Source: Pseudomonas sp. HN11
GTDB taxonomy: Bacteria; Pseudomonadota; Gammaproteobacteria; Pseudomonadales; Pseudomonadaceae
Reading direction: 5' to 3'
NCBI RefSeq assembly: GCF_021390155.1
Contig: NZ_CP089985.1
Location: forward strand, 2,739,001 to 2,803,000
Length of the DNA stretch: 64,000 bases
Part shown: positions 46,116 through 59,126 of the stretch, in pieces
Position numbering within the stretch: the first letter of the stretch is position 1
How the letters are laid out: each line of letters begins with the position of its first letter
The notes under the pieces: model-generated
Seen by the model: the letters and a program-made list of their open reading frames with translations, nothing else
Told to the model about the DNA's origin: nothing
Databases searched by the model: none
Position numbers and translations under genes: made by a program

Positions 46116-46331
46116 TGGTGTCAGGGCCAGCCTGCCAATGGCCGGGTTCAAGCAACAGCTCCAACAATCAGAAAATCCATCTGCAATCCCTCGCACTGTG
46201 TATTCAGGCGAGGGACTTTGCTGAGGTTTTAAGGGGAGGGGAGTAGAGCTAATCCGGCCGATACGTGGGACGTTTCGACAAACTTTGTCGCCCCCTACAT
46301 GACTAGCGGCTATTGTCAGAAATTTCCCGCA

Positions 46332-46349
46332 GGAGTACAAATGTACTCC
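46332..46349. promoter_or_regulatory. LexA2 operator over the lexA2 ribosome site and start
   Basis: GGAGTAC-AAAT-GTACTCC is a perfect 7-bp-arm palindrome. Its AGTAC-N4-GTACT core fits the LexA2-type box of pseudomonads rather than the LexA1/E. coli CTGT-N8-ACAG box. It covers the Shine-Dalgarno (GGAG) and the ATG at 46341, so repressor binding would block initiation of the whole lexA2-imuA-imuB-dnaE2 operon. Confidence 0.85.
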
Positions 46350-46958
46350 ATGACGACATTAACTCCCCGCCGTACCGCCATCCTGACCTTCATCCGCGAC
46401 CGCATCGCGCAGCAAGGTCAGCCTCCCAGCCTCGCCGAGATTGCCGAGGCGTTCGGCTTCGCCTCGCGCAGCGTGGCGCGCAAGCATGTGCTGGCGCTGA
46501 CTGAAGCCGGTTTTATCGAGGTCAACCCGAATCAAGCGCGGGGCATTCGCTTGCTCAACCAACCGGCGCGGCCGGAATGGCTGGATGTGCCGGTTCTGGG
46601 CCGTGTCGCCGCAGGTTTGCCCATCGGTGCCGATGCCGAAGTGCACAACCGCCTGCAACTGGACCCATCGACCTTCGCGAAAACCCCGGATTACCTACTG
46701 CGCGTTCAGGGTGACTCGATGATCGAGGATGGCATTCTCGACGGCGACCTGGTCGGCGTGCGCCGCAGTGCCGAGGCGCTGAATGGGCAAATTGTAGTGG
46801 CACGCCTGGACGGCGAAGTGACCATCAAGCGCTTCGAGCGCCATGGCGACAGCGTGCGCCTGTTGCCGCGCAACCCCGCGTATCAACCCATCGTCGTCGG
46901 GTCCGACCAGGACCTGGCGATCGAAGGGGTGTTCTGCGGTCTGGTGAGGCAAGGCTGA
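46341..46958 (+). CDS. lexA2: LexA2, second LexA-type repressor
   Basis: A 205-residue SOS-type repressor with autocleavage. Start at ATG 46341 (MYSMTTLTPRRTAILTFIRD), five bases after GGAG; ATG 46350 is possible but too far from the ribosome site. The N-terminal winged helix is PPSLAEIAEAFGFASRSVAR with KHVLALTEAGFIEVNPNQAR. The C-terminal S24 peptidase has cleavage bond Ala91-Gly92 (LGRVAAGLPIG), Ser126 (VQGDSMIEDG) and Lys163 (GEVTIKRFE). All residues for RecA-stimulated self-cleavage are present. Its stop overlaps imuA by one base. LexA2 specifically controls the imuABC mutagenesis cassette in pseudomonads. Confidence 0.94.
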   Translation: MYSMTTLTPRRTAILTFIRDRIAQQGQPPSLAEIAEAFGFASRSVARKHVLALTEAGFIEVNPNQARGIRLLNQPARPEWLDVPVLGRVAAGLPIGADAEVHNRLQLDPSTFAKTPDYLLRVQGDSMIEDGILDGDLVGVRRSAEALNGQIVVARLDGEVTIKRFERHGDSVRLLPRNPAYQPIVVGSDQDLAIEGVFCGLVRQG

Positions 46959-47572
46959 TGGGCGCCGTGGTTGCACTGGACACTCTGTTCAATGGCGGGC
47001 GTGTCTGGAAGGGCCGACCTGCTGCGCCACCAGCCAGTGTGCATCCCACCGGGCTGACGGCGCTGGATGCGGTGCTGCCCACGGGCGGCTGGCCGGAGGC
47101 GGCCTTGAGTGAAATCCTCATGGCCAAGGAGGGTGTGGGTGAATTGCAACTGGTGCTGCCGACCCTGGCACGCTTGTCAAAGGCGGGTGAGCGCATTGTG
47201 TTGGTGGCGCCGCCCTACACGCCGTACCCCCATGCCTGGCAGAACGCCGGGGTGGACCTGCGTTTGCTTTCGGTGATCCAGGCCGAGGAGCGCGATGCCT
47301 TGTGGGCGGTGGAGCAGTGCCTGCGTTCCGGCAGTTGCGGCGCGGTGCTGTGCTGGCCGCGCAAGGCTGATGACCGGGCGCTGCGGCGCCTGCAAGTGGC
47401 GGCGGAAACCGGGCAGACCCTGGCGTTTGCCTGGCGTGCCTTGAGTGAGGCGATCAATTCATCACCAGCCGCCTTGCGCCTGGCCGTGGAGGCCAAACCC
47501 GCGCAGGTGCGGGTGCTCAAGTGCCGGGGCGGCCTGGCCCATCCGGTGCCGATTGCGCTGGCGGGGCATTGA
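46958..47572 (+). CDS. imuA: Translesion mutagenesis protein ImuA (SulA/RecA-like)
   Basis: A 204-residue RecA/SulA-like protein starting MGAVVALDTLFNGGRVWKGR, overlapping the lexA2 stop by one base. The family pattern is LPTGGWPEAALSEILM, a degenerate Walker A without the GKT, and GERIVLVAPPYTPYPHAWQN. In other bacteria ImuA assists the ImuB-DnaE2 mutasome by binding ImuB and RecA. It lacks the classical Walker lysine, so ATP binding is doubtful. imuB starts seven bases after its stop. Confidence 0.9.
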   Translation: MGAVVALDTLFNGGRVWKGRPAAPPASVHPTGLTALDAVLPTGGWPEAALSEILMAKEGVGELQLVLPTLARLSKAGERIVLVAPPYTPYPHAWQNAGVDLRLLSVIQAEERDALWAVEQCLRSGSCGAVLCWPRKADDRALRRLQVAAETGQTLAFAWRALSEAINSSPAALRLAVEAKPAQVRVLKCRGGLAHPVPIALAGH

Positions 47573-47579
47573 GGTTGCC

Positions 47580-48992
47580 ATGCGTTGGGTGTGTATTGTC
47601 TTCCCGCAATTGGCGCTGGACGGAGTGCAGCGTGCGCTCCCCGAACCGGACCAACCCCTGGTCCTGCTGGCCGGTACGCCGCAGCGGCGTGTGCTGCAAA
47701 CCGTCAATGACGCCGCCCGCGCCCTGGGCCTGCGTCCCGGCCAATCCCTGACGGCGGCGCATGCCCTGGCCAAGACCTTTGCCAGCGCAGAATATGACCC
47801 TGCCGAGATCGAACGCTACCAGCAGTTCCTCGCCGCCTGGGCTTACCAGTTCAGTTCCCAGGTCAGCCTGTATTATCCGCGCGCTTTGTTGTTCGAGATC
47901 GAGTCGAGCCTGGGGCTGTTCGGCCCGTGGTCGCGCTTTGAAACGCGCTTGCGCAAGGAGTTGACCGAGCTGGGTTTTCGCCATCGTATCGTCGCGGCAC
48001 CCAACCCGGCAGCTGCGCGGGTGCTGGCAAATATCTACGATGGCCTGGCGGTGCAGGATGACGGCTTGATGCAGGCCCTGGCGCCGCTGCCCATCGACCG
48101 CGCTGGCCTCGATCCGCAGGCCGCCACGGCCTTATCGCGCATGGGCCTGCGCACACTGGCCCAGGTGCAGGCGCTGCCTCGGCATACCTTGGCGCGACGC
48201 TTCGAGGCCAGCCTGCTCAAGCACCTGGATGCACTGGCCGGGCAACGGCCGCTGGCCTTGGCGTTCTATCAACCGCCGGACCGGTTCGATGTGCGCATCG
48301 AGTTGAATTTCGACGTGCAATCCCATCAGGCGCTACTGTTTCCTCTACGGCGCTTGACCGGCGATCTGTCCGCGTTTCTGTGCGGCCGCGACAGTGGCGT
48401 GCAGCGTTTCGACCTGCACCTGGAACACGCTCGGGCGCCCGACAGCGTGATCAAGATCGGCCTGCTCAGCGCCGAGCGTGAACCGGCGATGTTGTTTGAA
48501 CTGGCCCGTGGCCGCCTGGAGCAAGTCCAAGTCACTTCACCGGTGCGCGGCTTTCGTCTGGTGGCCCAGGACCTGCCGGTGTTTGTGCCTCAGCGCCAGG
48601 ACCTGTTCGACGACCGCCCGCAGCAAACCTTGCCCTGGGAGCAATTGCGCGAACGCCTGCGTGCCCGCCTGGGCGATGAGGCGGTGCAGGGCCTGCGCTT
48701 TCACGCCGACCACCGCCCCGAGTGCGCCTGGCAAGCGGCGGCGGATAAAATCCCGTGCCCGACCCTGAACAAGGTGCGGCGCCCCGGCTGGCTGCTGAGC
48801 GAGCCGACCTTGCTGGGCGAGCAGGGCGTGCAAATCCTCATGGGGCCTGAACGCATCGAGTCCGGCTGGTGGGACGGCGCCGATATCCGCCGCGACTACT
48901 ACCTGATCCAGACCCGCGCCGGCCAGCAAGGCTGGGCTTTTCGCACCGTGGGACAGGATGATGGCCTGTGGCTGCAGGGCTGGTTTGCATGA
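47580..48992 (+). CDS. imuB: Catalytically inactive Y-family polymerase homologue ImuB
   Basis: A 470-residue Y-family-like protein starting [20 protein letters not shown]. It has the palm/fingers architecture ([40 protein letters not shown]) but lacks the acidic DxD metal ligands of active DinB, as in all ImuB proteins; the N-terminal motif is FPQLALD rather than a DMDxFF type. ImuB is the mutasome hub that ties DnaE2 to the sliding clamp. A clamp-binding motif near the C-terminus was not evident by eye. The stop overlaps the dnaE2 start by four bases. Confidence 0.92.
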   Translation: MRWVCIVFPQLALDGVQRALPEPDQPLVLLAGTPQRRVLQTVNDAARALGLRPGQSLTAAHALAKTFASAEYDPAEIERYQQFLAAWAYQFSSQVSLYYPRALLFEIESSLGLFGPWSRFETRLRKELTELGFRHRIVAAPNPAAARVLANIYDGLAVQDDGLMQALAPLPIDRAGLDPQAATALSRMGLRTLAQVQALPRHTLARRFEASLLKHLDALAGQRPLALAFYQPPDRFDVRIELNFDVQSHQALLFPLRRLTGDLSAFLCGRDSGVQRFDLHLEHARAPDSVIKIGLLSAEREPAMLFELARGRLEQVQVTSPVRGFRLVAQDLPVFVPQRQDLFDDRPQQTLPWEQLRERLRARLGDEAVQGLRFHADHRPECAWQAAADKIPCPTLNKVRRPGWLLSEPTLLGEQGVQILMGPERIESGWWDGADIRRDYYLIQTRAGQQGWAFRTVGQDDGLWLQGWFA

Positions 48993-51900
48993 GCTACGCC
49001 GAGCTGCACTGCCTGTCCAACTTCAGCTTCCAGCGCGGTGCCTCCAGTGCGCTGGAATTGTTCGAACGCGCCAAGCGCCAAGGCTACAGCGCCCTGGCGA
49101 TCACGGACGAATGTACCTTGTCCGGTATCGTGCGTGCCTGGCAGGCGGCGAAGACAGTAGCGTTGCCGCTGATCATCGGCAGCGAGATGCGCATCGAGAA
49201 CGGTCCGAAACTGGTGCTGCTGGTGGAAGACCTCAGCGGCTACCAGCACCTGTGCCGCTTGATCACCCTGGCCCGGCGGCGTGCCGAAAAAGGCCGCTAT
49301 CGCCTGCTGCGCGAGGACTTCGATCAACTGCCGCCCGGCCTGCTGGCGCTGTGGGTGGCCGCAGACACCGACACCCAGGCCGATAGTCAATGGCTGCGCC
49401 GCACCTTCGGCGAACGCCTGTGGCTGGCGGTACACCTGCATTGCGGCCAGGACGATGCACGCCACTTGGAGCAACGCCTGCAATTGGCCGCCAGCTTGCA
49501 CATCCCGGTCGTGGCTTGCGGCGATGTGCACATGCATGCGCGCGGTCGACGTGCCCTGCAAGACACCATGACCGCCATCCGTCATCACGTGCCGGTGGCC
49601 GAAGCCGGTACGCGGCTGCATCCCAATGGCGAACGGCACCTGCGTTGCCTGGCGGCGTTAAGCAAGCTGTACCCAGCGTCGTTGCTCGACGAAACCCAGG
49701 CCATCGCCCGCCGCTGCACCTTTGACCTCAGCCAATTGCGCTATCACTACCCGCGTGAACTGGTGCCCGCCGGTCACAACGCCAACTCCTGGCTGCGCGC
49801 CGTGACCGAAGAAGGCATCGCCCGGCGTTGGCCGCAAGGTGTCGATGCCAAGACTCGGCAGCAGATCAATAAAGAAATAGAGCTGATCAGCGAGCTGGGC
49901 TACGAGAGTTACTTCCTCACGGTGCACGATATTGTGCAGTTCGCCCGCAGTCGTTCGATCCTGTGCCAGGGGCGCGGCTCGGCGGCCAACTCGGCAGTGT
50001 GTTTTGCCTTGGGCATCACCGAGATCGACCCGAGCCTGACCAGCCTGTTGTTCGAACGCTTTTTGTCCCGCGAGCGCAATGAGCCGCCGGACATTGACGT
50101 GGACTTCGAGCACGAACGCCGTGAAGAAGTGCTGCAGTACGTGTTCCAGCGCTACGGGCGCGCACGTGCAGCACTGACGGCGGTGGTCAGCAGTTACCAC
50201 GCCACTGGCGCGGTGCGCGATGTGGCCAAAGCCTTGGGCTTGCCGCCGGACCAGGTCAACGCGCTGGCCGAATGTTGCGGACGCTGGAGTGACGACACGC
50301 CGCCTTTGGCGCGCCTGCGTGAAGCGGGTTTTGACCCCGAAAGCCCGATCCTGCGTCGCGTACTCACGCTCACCCAACAACTGATCGGCTTTCCCCGGCA
50401 CCTGTCCCAGCACCCCGGCGGCTTCGTGATTTCCGAATACCCACTGGACACCCTGGTGCCGGTGGAAAACGCTACCATGGCCGAGCGCACCATTATCCAG
50501 TGGGACAAGGACGACCTCGACGCGGTTGGCCTGCTCAAGGTGGATATCCTCGCCCTGGGCATGCTCAGCGCGATCCGCCGTTGTTTCGATTTGCTGCGCC
50601 GTCATCGCAACCGGAACATGAGTCTGGCGTCGATACCCAGGGAAGACCCGGCTACCTACGCGATGATCAGCAAGGCCGACACTATCGGCGTGTTTCAGAT
50701 CGAGTCGCGGGCGCAAATGTCGATGTTGCCCAGGTTGCGCCCGAAAGCGTTCTACGATTTGGTCATTGAGGTCGCGATCGTGCGGCCGGGGCCGATCCAG
50801 GGCGGCATGGTGCATCCCTATTTGCGTCGGCGTAACAACGAGGAGGAGACCAGCTATCCCTCGCCGGAGCTGGAAGTGGTGTTGAAACGCACCCTGGGCA
50901 TCCCGCTGTTCCAGGAGCAAGTGATGCAGATCGCCATGGTCGCCGCCGAGTACAGCCCCGGCGAAGCCGACCAACTGCGCCGCTCCATGGCTGCCTGGAA
51001 ACGCCATGGCGGTTTGGAGCCGCACCGCGAACGCCTGCGTACCGGCATGTTGAAAAATGGCTACAGCGAGGCATTTGCCGCGCAGATCTTTGAGCAGATC
51101 AAAGGCTTCGGCAGCTATGGCTTCCCCGAGTCCCATGCGGCCAGTTTTGCCTTGCTGACCTACGCCAGTTGCTGGCTCAAGTGCCACGAACCGGCGGCGT
51201 TTGCCTGTGCGCTGATCAACAGTTGGCCCATGGGCTTCTACAGCCCGGACCAGATCCTGCAGGATGCGCGGCGCCATCGCTTGCAGATCCGGCCGGTGGA
51301 TGTGCAGGCCAGCGACTGGGATTGCAGTCTGGAGCCGATCGACGGTGCACAGCCGGCGATTCGCATGGGCTTGCGGATGATCTCGGGGTTTCGCGAAGAG
51401 GACGCGCGGCGCATCGAAGCGGCGCGTCAACGCCGTGCATTCGACGACATTGCCGACCTGGACGACCGCGCCGGGCTGGATGCACGCGCCCAGGCACTGC
51501 TGGCGGATTCCGGTGCCTTGCGCGCCCTGGCCGGCAACCGGCACAAGGCGCGTTGGGAGGTGGCTGGCGTGCACAAGCAACTCGGGCTGTTTGCCGGCCT
51601 GCCGAGCCCGGACGAAGCCGCAGTGGAGTTGCCTTCGCCCACGGTGGGAGAGGATTTGCATGCCGACTACGCCACGGTCGGCACCACGCTGGGCCCGCAT
51701 CCGTTGGCGTTGTTGCGTGCTGAACTGCACAAGCGACGCTGCCGCAGTTCGCAGGAACTGATGGCAGTGGAGCATGGGCGCAATGTCAGCGTGGCTGGGT
51801 TGGTCACCGGTCGGCAGCGCCCCGGTACGGCCAGCGGGGTGACTTTTGTCACGCTGGAGGATGAGTTCGGCAATCTCAATGTGGTGGTTTGGCGCGATCT

Positions 51901-52060
51901 GGCAGAACGCCAGCGCCAGGCTCTGGTCGGCTCGCGGCTGCTGAAAGTGGACGGTCGCTGGGAAGCGGTGGGCGAAGTGCGGCACCTGATCGCCGGGCGC
52001 CTCACTGACCTGACGCCATTGCTGGAAGGCATCACTGTGCGCAGCCGGGATTTTCATTAA
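48989..52060 (+). CDS. dnaE2: Error-prone DNA polymerase DnaE2 (ImuC)
   Basis: A 1023-residue C-family polymerase starting [20 protein letters not shown]. The N-terminal PHP domain is present ([10 protein letters not shown]). The catalytic palm carries [20 protein letters not shown] with its two Asp. Later motifs are [16 protein letters not shown] ([20 protein letters not shown]) and EEQ block [22 protein letters not shown]-terminal OB domain ends the protein ([20 protein letters not shown]). DnaE2 lacks a proofreading exonuclease and performs mutagenic lesion bypass with ImuA/ImuB. It is the last gene of the LexA2-controlled operon. A 109-base gap with no clear terminator precedes the kinase gene. 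Confidence 0.95.
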   Translation: MSYAELHCLSNFSFQRGASSALELFERAKRQGYSALAITDECTLSGIVRAWQAAKTVALPLIIGSEMRIENGPKLVLLVEDLSGYQHLCRLITLARRRAEKGRYRLLREDFDQLPPGLLALWVAADTDTQADSQWLRRTFGERLWLAVHLHCGQDDARHLEQRLQLAASLHIPVVACGDVHMHARGRRALQDTMTAIRHHVPVAEAGTRLHPNGERHLRCLAALSKLYPASLLDETQAIARRCTFDLSQLRYHYPRELVPAGHNANSWLRAVTEEGIARRWPQGVDAKTRQQINKEIELISELGYESYFLTVHDIVQFARSRSILCQGRGSAANSAVCFALGITEIDPSLTSLLFERFLSRERNEPPDIDVDFEHERREEVLQYVFQRYGRARAALTAVVSSYHATGAVRDVAKALGLPPDQVNALAECCGRWSDDTPPLARLREAGFDPESPILRRVLTLTQQLIGFPRHLSQHPGGFVISEYPLDTLVPVENATMAERTIIQWDKDDLDAVGLLKVDILALGMLSAIRRCFDLLRRHRNRNMSLASIPREDPATYAMISKADTIGVFQIESRAQMSMLPRLRPKAFYDLVIEVAIVRPGPIQGGMVHPYLRRRNNEEETSYPSPELEVVLKRTLGIPLFQEQVMQIAMVAAEYSPGEADQLRRSMAAWKRHGGLEPHRERLRTGMLKNGYSEAFAAQIFEQIKGFGSYGFPESHAASFALLTYASCWLKCHEPAAFACALINSWPMGFYSPDQILQDARRHRLQIRPVDVQASDWDCSLEPIDGAQPAIRMGLRMISGFREEDARRIEAARQRRAFDDIADLDDRAGLDARAQALLADSGALRALAGNRHKARWEVAGVHKQLGLFAGLPSPDEAAVELPSPTVGEDLHADYATVGTTLGPHPLALLRAELHKRRCRSSQELMAVEHGRNVSVAGLVTGRQRPGTASGVTFVTLEDEFGNLNVVVWRDLAERQRQALVGSRLLKVDGRWEAVGEVRHLIAGRLTDLTPLLEGITVRSRDFH

Positions 52061-52169
52061 GGCCTGTGGCTTCTGTCGCCATTACCCCCTAAGTTATACG
52101 AGATGAAACCATCCGCCCCTGGCGCGCTCCAAATTTTGCGACTGTCTTTTCTCTGCGCAGAGTTCAACC

Positions 52170-53878
52170 ATGCAGTTTTTATCCAACCCCCACGGCTGTG
52201 AAGGCTGGGCCGGTGAAATGGCTCAGCGGATCCGCGACTTTGACTGGGCAACCACTGACTTGGGCCCTATTGACCAATGGTCTACCAGCCTGACCTGCAC
52301 CGTGCAGATGATGCTGGCGTCACCCGTGCCGATGGTGATGCTGTGGGGGCAATGGGGGTACATGATCTACAACGACAGTTACTCGGTATTCGCCGGTGGG
52401 CGCCACCCGTATCTGTTGGGTACTCCGGTGGAACTGGGCTGGCCGGAAGTGGCCGAGTTCAACCGCCATGTGGTCGACACCTGCCTGGCGGGCGGTACGT
52501 TGTCGTTTAACAACAAAGACTTGGTGTTGTTGCGTAACGGCAAACCGGAAACCGTGTGGCTGGACTTGTATTACAGCCCGGTCGCCGGCGACAACCAGCA
52601 ACCGGCCGGGGTGCTGGCGATTGTGGTGGAGACCACCGAACTGGTGAAATCCGAACAAGTGCGCCAGGAACTCACGCATAACCTCGAGCAACGGGTTGTC
52701 GCTGAAGTGCAGGCGCGTTCCGCTGCCGAGGACCAGTTGCGCCAGTCACAGAAACTCGAAGCCATCGGCGGCCTGACCGGTGGCGTGGCCCACGACTTCA
52801 ATAACCTGCTGCAGGTGATCGCCGGCAACCTGCATCTGTTGGCCCGTCACGAGCCGAACAACGCGCAGGTACAGCGCCGCGTTGCGGCCGCCATCGCGGC
52901 GGTTGAGCGCGGGGCCAAGCTGTCATCGCAATTATTGGCGTTTGCCCGTCGCCAACCGTTGTCACCGGCAGTGTACAACCCGCAACGTATCTACGCGGGC
53001 CTTGGCGAGTTGCTGCAGCGTGCGCTGGGGGAAACCATTCATATCGATGTGCAGTTGCCCCAGGACTCGTGGTTTATCAACGTCGACCGCAACCAACTGG
53101 AAAATGCGCTGCTCAACCTGGCGATCAATGCCCGGGACGCCATGAAGGGCGAGGGCGTGATTCGTATCACCGGCGAGAACATTATTCTCAACCCGGCCGA
53201 TTGCGCGGGTAAAAGCATCAAGCCCGGCGAGTATGTGCGCCTGGCCGTCATCGACACGGGGGTCGGCATGTCCGAGGCGACCCTCAAGCGTGCCTTTGAA
53301 CCCTTTTTCACCACCAAGCGCGAAGGTCACGGCACCGGCTTGGGCCTGAGTATGGTCTTCGGCTTCGTTCGCCAGAGCGGCGGGCATGTGGAAATGTGGA
53401 GCGAGGAGGGCAAGGGGTCGGTGGTACAGATGTACTTCCCCCACAGCCTGGAGCCGGAAAGCCTCGATGTGCATATCGACCAGGTGCCGCAAAGTGGTGG
53501 TCAGGAAACCATTCTGGTGGTCGAGGACAATGAAGGCGTGCGCCTGACCGTGGTCGAGTTGCTCGAGCAGTCCGGCTACACAGTGCTCACGGCCGATGAT
53601 GGCGACCAGGCCATGCTCAAGCTGCAGGCCGGATTACAGCCGGAGCTGATCTTCACCGATGTGGTGATGCCTGGCCGCGTCAAAAGCACCGACTTGGCCG
53701 ACTGGGCCCGTGCGCAGCATCCTCCCGTGCCGGTGCTGTTCACCTCCGGCCACACCCGCGACATCCTCTCCAGCAACCACTTGCTGAGTGCCGACATTCA
53801 TCTGCTGAGCAAACCCTACAGCCCCGAAGCCTTGACGCAACGGGTGCGCAGCGTGCTCACCGCCCGACAAGGTTGTCC

Positions 53879-53882
<4 letters not shown>
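52170..53882 (+). CDS. Hybrid sensor histidine kinase coupled to uvrA2
   Basis: A soluble 570-residue hybrid kinase. Residues ~20-160 are a PAS-like input (DFDWATTDLGPIDQWSTSLT; LWGQWGYMIYNDSYSVFAGG). The phosphorylation helix has His208 ([18 protein letters not shown]). HATPase motifs are AINARDAMKGEG, IDTGVGMSEATLKRAFEPFF and GTGLGLSMVFGFV. The C-terminal receiver has ILVVEDNEGVRLTVVELLEQ and FTDVVMPGR with the KPYS motif. It is paralogous to the kinase at 13518-15698 but lacks the GAF domain. The stop overlaps the uvrA2 start by four bases, so kinase and UvrA-like protein are co-translated. No cognate output regulator is adjacent. It lies 109 bases after dnaE2. Confidence 0.9.
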
Positions 53883-56398
<2,516 letters not shown>

Positions 56399-56416
56399 CC
56401 GGCAACATCGATCGGA

Positions 56417-56504
56417 TGTGGGAGCGGGCTTGCTCGCGAATGCGGTGGATCAGTCGACATGTATGCTGCCTGACACTCCGACTTCGCGAGCAAGCCCGCT
56501 TGTG
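56417..56504. repeat. REPIN 3 (paired inverted REP)
   Basis: TGTGGGAGCGGGCTTGCTCG at the left and CGCGAGCAAGCCCGCTTGTG at the right are inverted REP copies. It fills the gap between the convergent 3' ends of uvrA2 and the transketolase gene, a typical place for these elements. Confidence 0.88.
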
Positions 56505-56506
56505 AC

Positions 56507-58570
56507 TCAGGGTTGAGTCAGTTGGATTTGGGCCTTGGCTTGTTTCACCACATTCTCCACGGTAAACCCGAACTTCTCCTGCAACTTGGCCAACGGCGCC
56601 GACGCGCCAAAGCTGTTCATCACCACCTTGGCCCCGGATTGCCCTACATACCGGTCCCAACCCAGTGGCCCCGCCTGTTCCACCACAACCCGGGCTTTCA
56701 CTGCCGGCGGCAACACACTGTCGCGATAGGCCTGGTCCTGGTCCTCAAACAATTCCCAGCTGGGCATCGAGACGACCTGCGCGGCAATGCCTTCGCTTTT
56801 CAACTGTTCATAAGCCGCCACTGCCAGACTGACTTCGCTGCCTGTCGCCACCAGCAGGACTTTGGGTTCATCCGCTGCCGCCAGTACGTAAGCGCCTTTG
56901 GCCGCCCCGGATGCCGACGCGTATTGTGTACGGTCCAGCGTCGGCAACGGCTGACGCGACAACACCACGCAACTCGGCCGATGGGTTTGCGCCAGGGCGA
57001 CCTTCCACAGCTCCAGGGTTTCATTGGCATCACCGGGTCGCAAGGTCAGCAACCCCGGTGTCGCGCGCAACTGTGTGAGGTGCTCGATCGGCTGGTGCGT
57101 CGGCCCATCTTGACCTACACCAATCGAATCATGGGTAAATACAAACACCACCGGCAGCTCCATGATTGCCGCGAGTCGGATCGGCGGCTTCATGTAATCA
57201 CTGAACACCAGGAAGGTCGAGGTGTACGGCCTCAGGTAAGACAGCGCCATGCCATTGGCAATCGCGCCCATGGCATGTTCGCGAATGCCGAAGTGCAAAT
57301 TGCGTCCGCTGTAGTCGTCCGCGCTGAAACGCCCGGCGCCGTCAAAAGTAAGGTTGGTCTTGGTCGACGGCGACAAGTCCGCCGAACCACCGAGCAGCCA
57401 GGGAATTTGCTGGGCAAAGGCATTCAGTACTTCGCCCCCCGCGGCGCGGCTGGCCACGCCCTTGGGGTCGCTGTCGAAGTGAGGCAGATTGTCTTGCCAA
57501 TGCTCGGGCATTTCCCCGGCACGCATGCGGCGCAGTTCGTCAGCCAGTTTCGGCTCATATTGCTCAAGCTGCGACTGGTGCCGGTTCCAAGCGTCATACA
57601 AGGGCTGGCTGCGCTCCAGCAGCGCATCTTGCAACACCGTGCGGACTTCGTCGGGCACCAGAAAACTTGAATCCTGCGGCCAGCCATAAGCGGCTTTGGT
57701 CAGACGAATTTCTTCATCGCCCAAAGGCTCACCATGGGCGGCAGCGGTGTTGTGTTTATGCGGCGCGCCATAGCCGATCACGCTGTCGACCACGATCAGG
57801 GTCGGCGCACCGGTGTTGGTCCTGAAGGTCTCCAACGCTGTACTCAGCGCCTGCAAGTCATTCGCGTCAGCCACGTGCAAAGTGTGCCAGCCATAGGCCT
57901 GGAAACGCTTGATCACGTCCTCGCTGAACGCAAGCTCGGTGTGGCCTTCGATGCTGATGGTGTTGTTGTCATAGATCCAGCACAGGTTATCCAGCTTCAG
58001 ATGCCCGGCCATCGACGCGGTTTCGCTGCTGATGCCTTCCATCATGTCGCCGTCGCCGCACAGGGTGTAGACGTTGTAATCGAACAGCACCCTGCCGTCA
58101 CGGTTGAAGCGTTTACCCAGCCAGCGCTCGGCCATCGCCATGCCAACACTGTTGGCGCAGCCCTGGCCGAGTGGGCCGGTGGTGGTTTCTACTCCAGTCG
58201 TCATGCGGTATTCGGGATGGCCTGGGGTTTTTGAGTCTGACTGCCGGAACTGCTTGATATCGTCCAGGCTGATCGCCGGCTGGCCGGAGCGTTTGCCGTG
58301 AGCGTCGATCTCCGCAACGCCGGCCAGGTGCAGCAGCGAATACAACAGCATCGACGCATGCCCCACCGACAACACAAAGCGATCACGGTTGGGCCAGTCG
58401 GGATGTTGCGGGTGGTAGCGCAGGAAACGACTCCACAGCGTGTAGCCCACCGGCGCCAGGCCCATGGGCGTGCCTGGATGGCCGGAATTGGCTTTCTGTA
58501 CGGCGTCCATCGCCAGGGTGCGGATCGTGTTGATGCATTGGGTGTCGACAGCGGTGGCAGCAAGAGTCAT
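56507..58570 (-). CDS. tkt: Transketolase
   Basis: A 687-residue thiamine-diphosphate enzyme of the non-oxidative pentose phosphate pathway, starting MTLAATAVDTQCINTIRTLA. Motifs: DAVQKANSGHPGTPMGLAPV, the TPP/metal loop LCGDGDMMEGISSETASMAG through KLDNLCWIYDNN, the catalytic Glu region HFGIREHAMGAIANGMALSY, and THDSIGVGQDGPTHQPIEHL. It is longer than the common 665-residue TktA, with a C-terminal LTQP tail, and may be a paralogue; pseudomonads usually keep tktA next to epd/pgk, which is not the case here. GGGAGACC lies upstream of the start. It is convergent with uvrA2 across REPIN 3. Confidence 0.92.
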   Translation of the reverse strand: MTLAATAVDTQCINTIRTLAMDAVQKANSGHPGTPMGLAPVGYTLWSRFLRYHPQHPDWPNRDRFVLSVGHASMLLYSLLHLAGVAEIDAHGKRSGQPAISLDDIKQFRQSDSKTPGHPEYRMTTGVETTTGPLGQGCANSVGMAMAERWLGKRFNRDGRVLFDYNVYTLCGDGDMMEGISSETASMAGHLKLDNLCWIYDNNTISIEGHTELAFSEDVIKRFQAYGWHTLHVADANDLQALSTALETFRTNTGAPTLIVVDSVIGYGAPHKHNTAAAHGEPLGDEEIRLTKAAYGWPQDSSFLVPDEVRTVLQDALLERSQPLYDAWNRHQSQLEQYEPKLADELRRMRAGEMPEHWQDNLPHFDSDPKGVASRAAGGEVLNAFAQQIPWLLGGSADLSPSTKTNLTFDGAGRFSADDYSGRNLHFGIREHAMGAIANGMALSYLRPYTSTFLVFSDYMKPPIRLAAIMELPVVFVFTHDSIGVGQDGPTHQPIEHLTQLRATPGLLTLRPGDANETLELWKVALAQTHRPSCVVLSRQPLPTLDRTQYASASGAAKGAYVLAAADEPKVLLVATGSEVSLAVAAYEQLKSEGIAAQVVSMPSWELFEDQDQAYRDSVLPPAVKARVVVEQAGPLGWDRYVGQSGAKVVMNSFGASAPLAKLQEKFGFTVENVVKQAKAQIQLTQP

Positions 58571-58745
58571 GAAACCGGTCTCCCTCGGGTGGCTATCTAG
58601 AGTGGAGGGCCGGGGGCGGCAAAGGTTTTATCCCATCGCCCGCGCTGCGACGAACGGAAACGTATTGACCTCGAACATGACAAGACCCCTCGCAATGGTC
58701 TAGCTTCTAGGGCGTAAGCCATTGATCAACTTGCGGAGGTACGCC

Positions 58746-58970
58746 ATGCCAGTGAAACACGACCTGTATCAGGACTTGGGATTGAGCAAGGAAGTCGTTC
58801 ACGAACGCAGGGCGAGCGACAAACGCCTGGACTCGCTGCTCACGCAGTACGACGACGCTGACAAGGAGGTGCTGAAGGCGGAATCGGCGAGTGCCAGCGA
58901 TGAGGAGGTAGAGAAGCTGAAGAAAAAGCGTTTGTTGATCAAAGATGAGATTGTGGTGAAGCTGGGTTAG
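58746..58970 (+). CDS. Small DUF465/YdcH-like protein
   Basis: A 74-residue charged, helical protein starting MPVKHDLYQDLGLSKEVVHE with GCGGAGG upstream. The pattern of an N-terminal helix (RRASDKRLDSLLTQYDDADK) followed by EKLKKKRLLIKDEIVVKL matches YdcH/DUF465 proteins, which form short coiled-coil hairpins of unknown function. There is no signal peptide. It is divergent from transketolase and convergent with hglS, whose 3' end lies 157 bases away across a nested hairpin. Confidence 0.75.
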   Translation: MPVKHDLYQDLGLSKEVVHERRASDKRLDSLLTQYDDADKEVLKAESASASDEEVEKLKKKRLLIKDEIVVKLG

Positions 58971-59059
58971 GCGATGGTCCGCGTTCCTACAGGGCGCGGA
59001 AACATTTGTTCAGAATTGCCTGAAGGACAGTGCGCTCTTCACTGCCTATGATGCCCACC

Positions 59060-59118
59060 GCCCACCCGGCTCTGGGGACTGTTGCGGCGCAAGGATTGCG
59101 CTGATGAGCCGGGTGGGC
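59060..59118. other. Nested long hairpin between convergent genes
   Basis: Perfect 13-bp arms GCCCACCCGGCTC (59060-59072) and GAGCCGGGTGGGC (59106-59118) enclose a second perfect hairpin GCGCAA-GGA-TTGCGC (59087-59101). The 59-base structure lies eight bases from the hglS stop and about 90 bases after the DUF465 gene. It could end both transcripts, though without U-tracts, or be a small structured RNA. Confidence 0.6.
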
Positions 59119-59126
59119 ACTTCAAT

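Noticed and set aside
46116..46340. Upstream extension of the RHS protein to a TTG at 46340
   Set aside because: It would start inside the LexA2 operator, has no ribosome site, and the added residues look random.
49658..52057. Open frame of about 800 codons antisense to dnaE2
   Set aside because: Its composition is that of a mirror frame of a GC-rich gene; dnaE2 motifs on the plus strand are complete.
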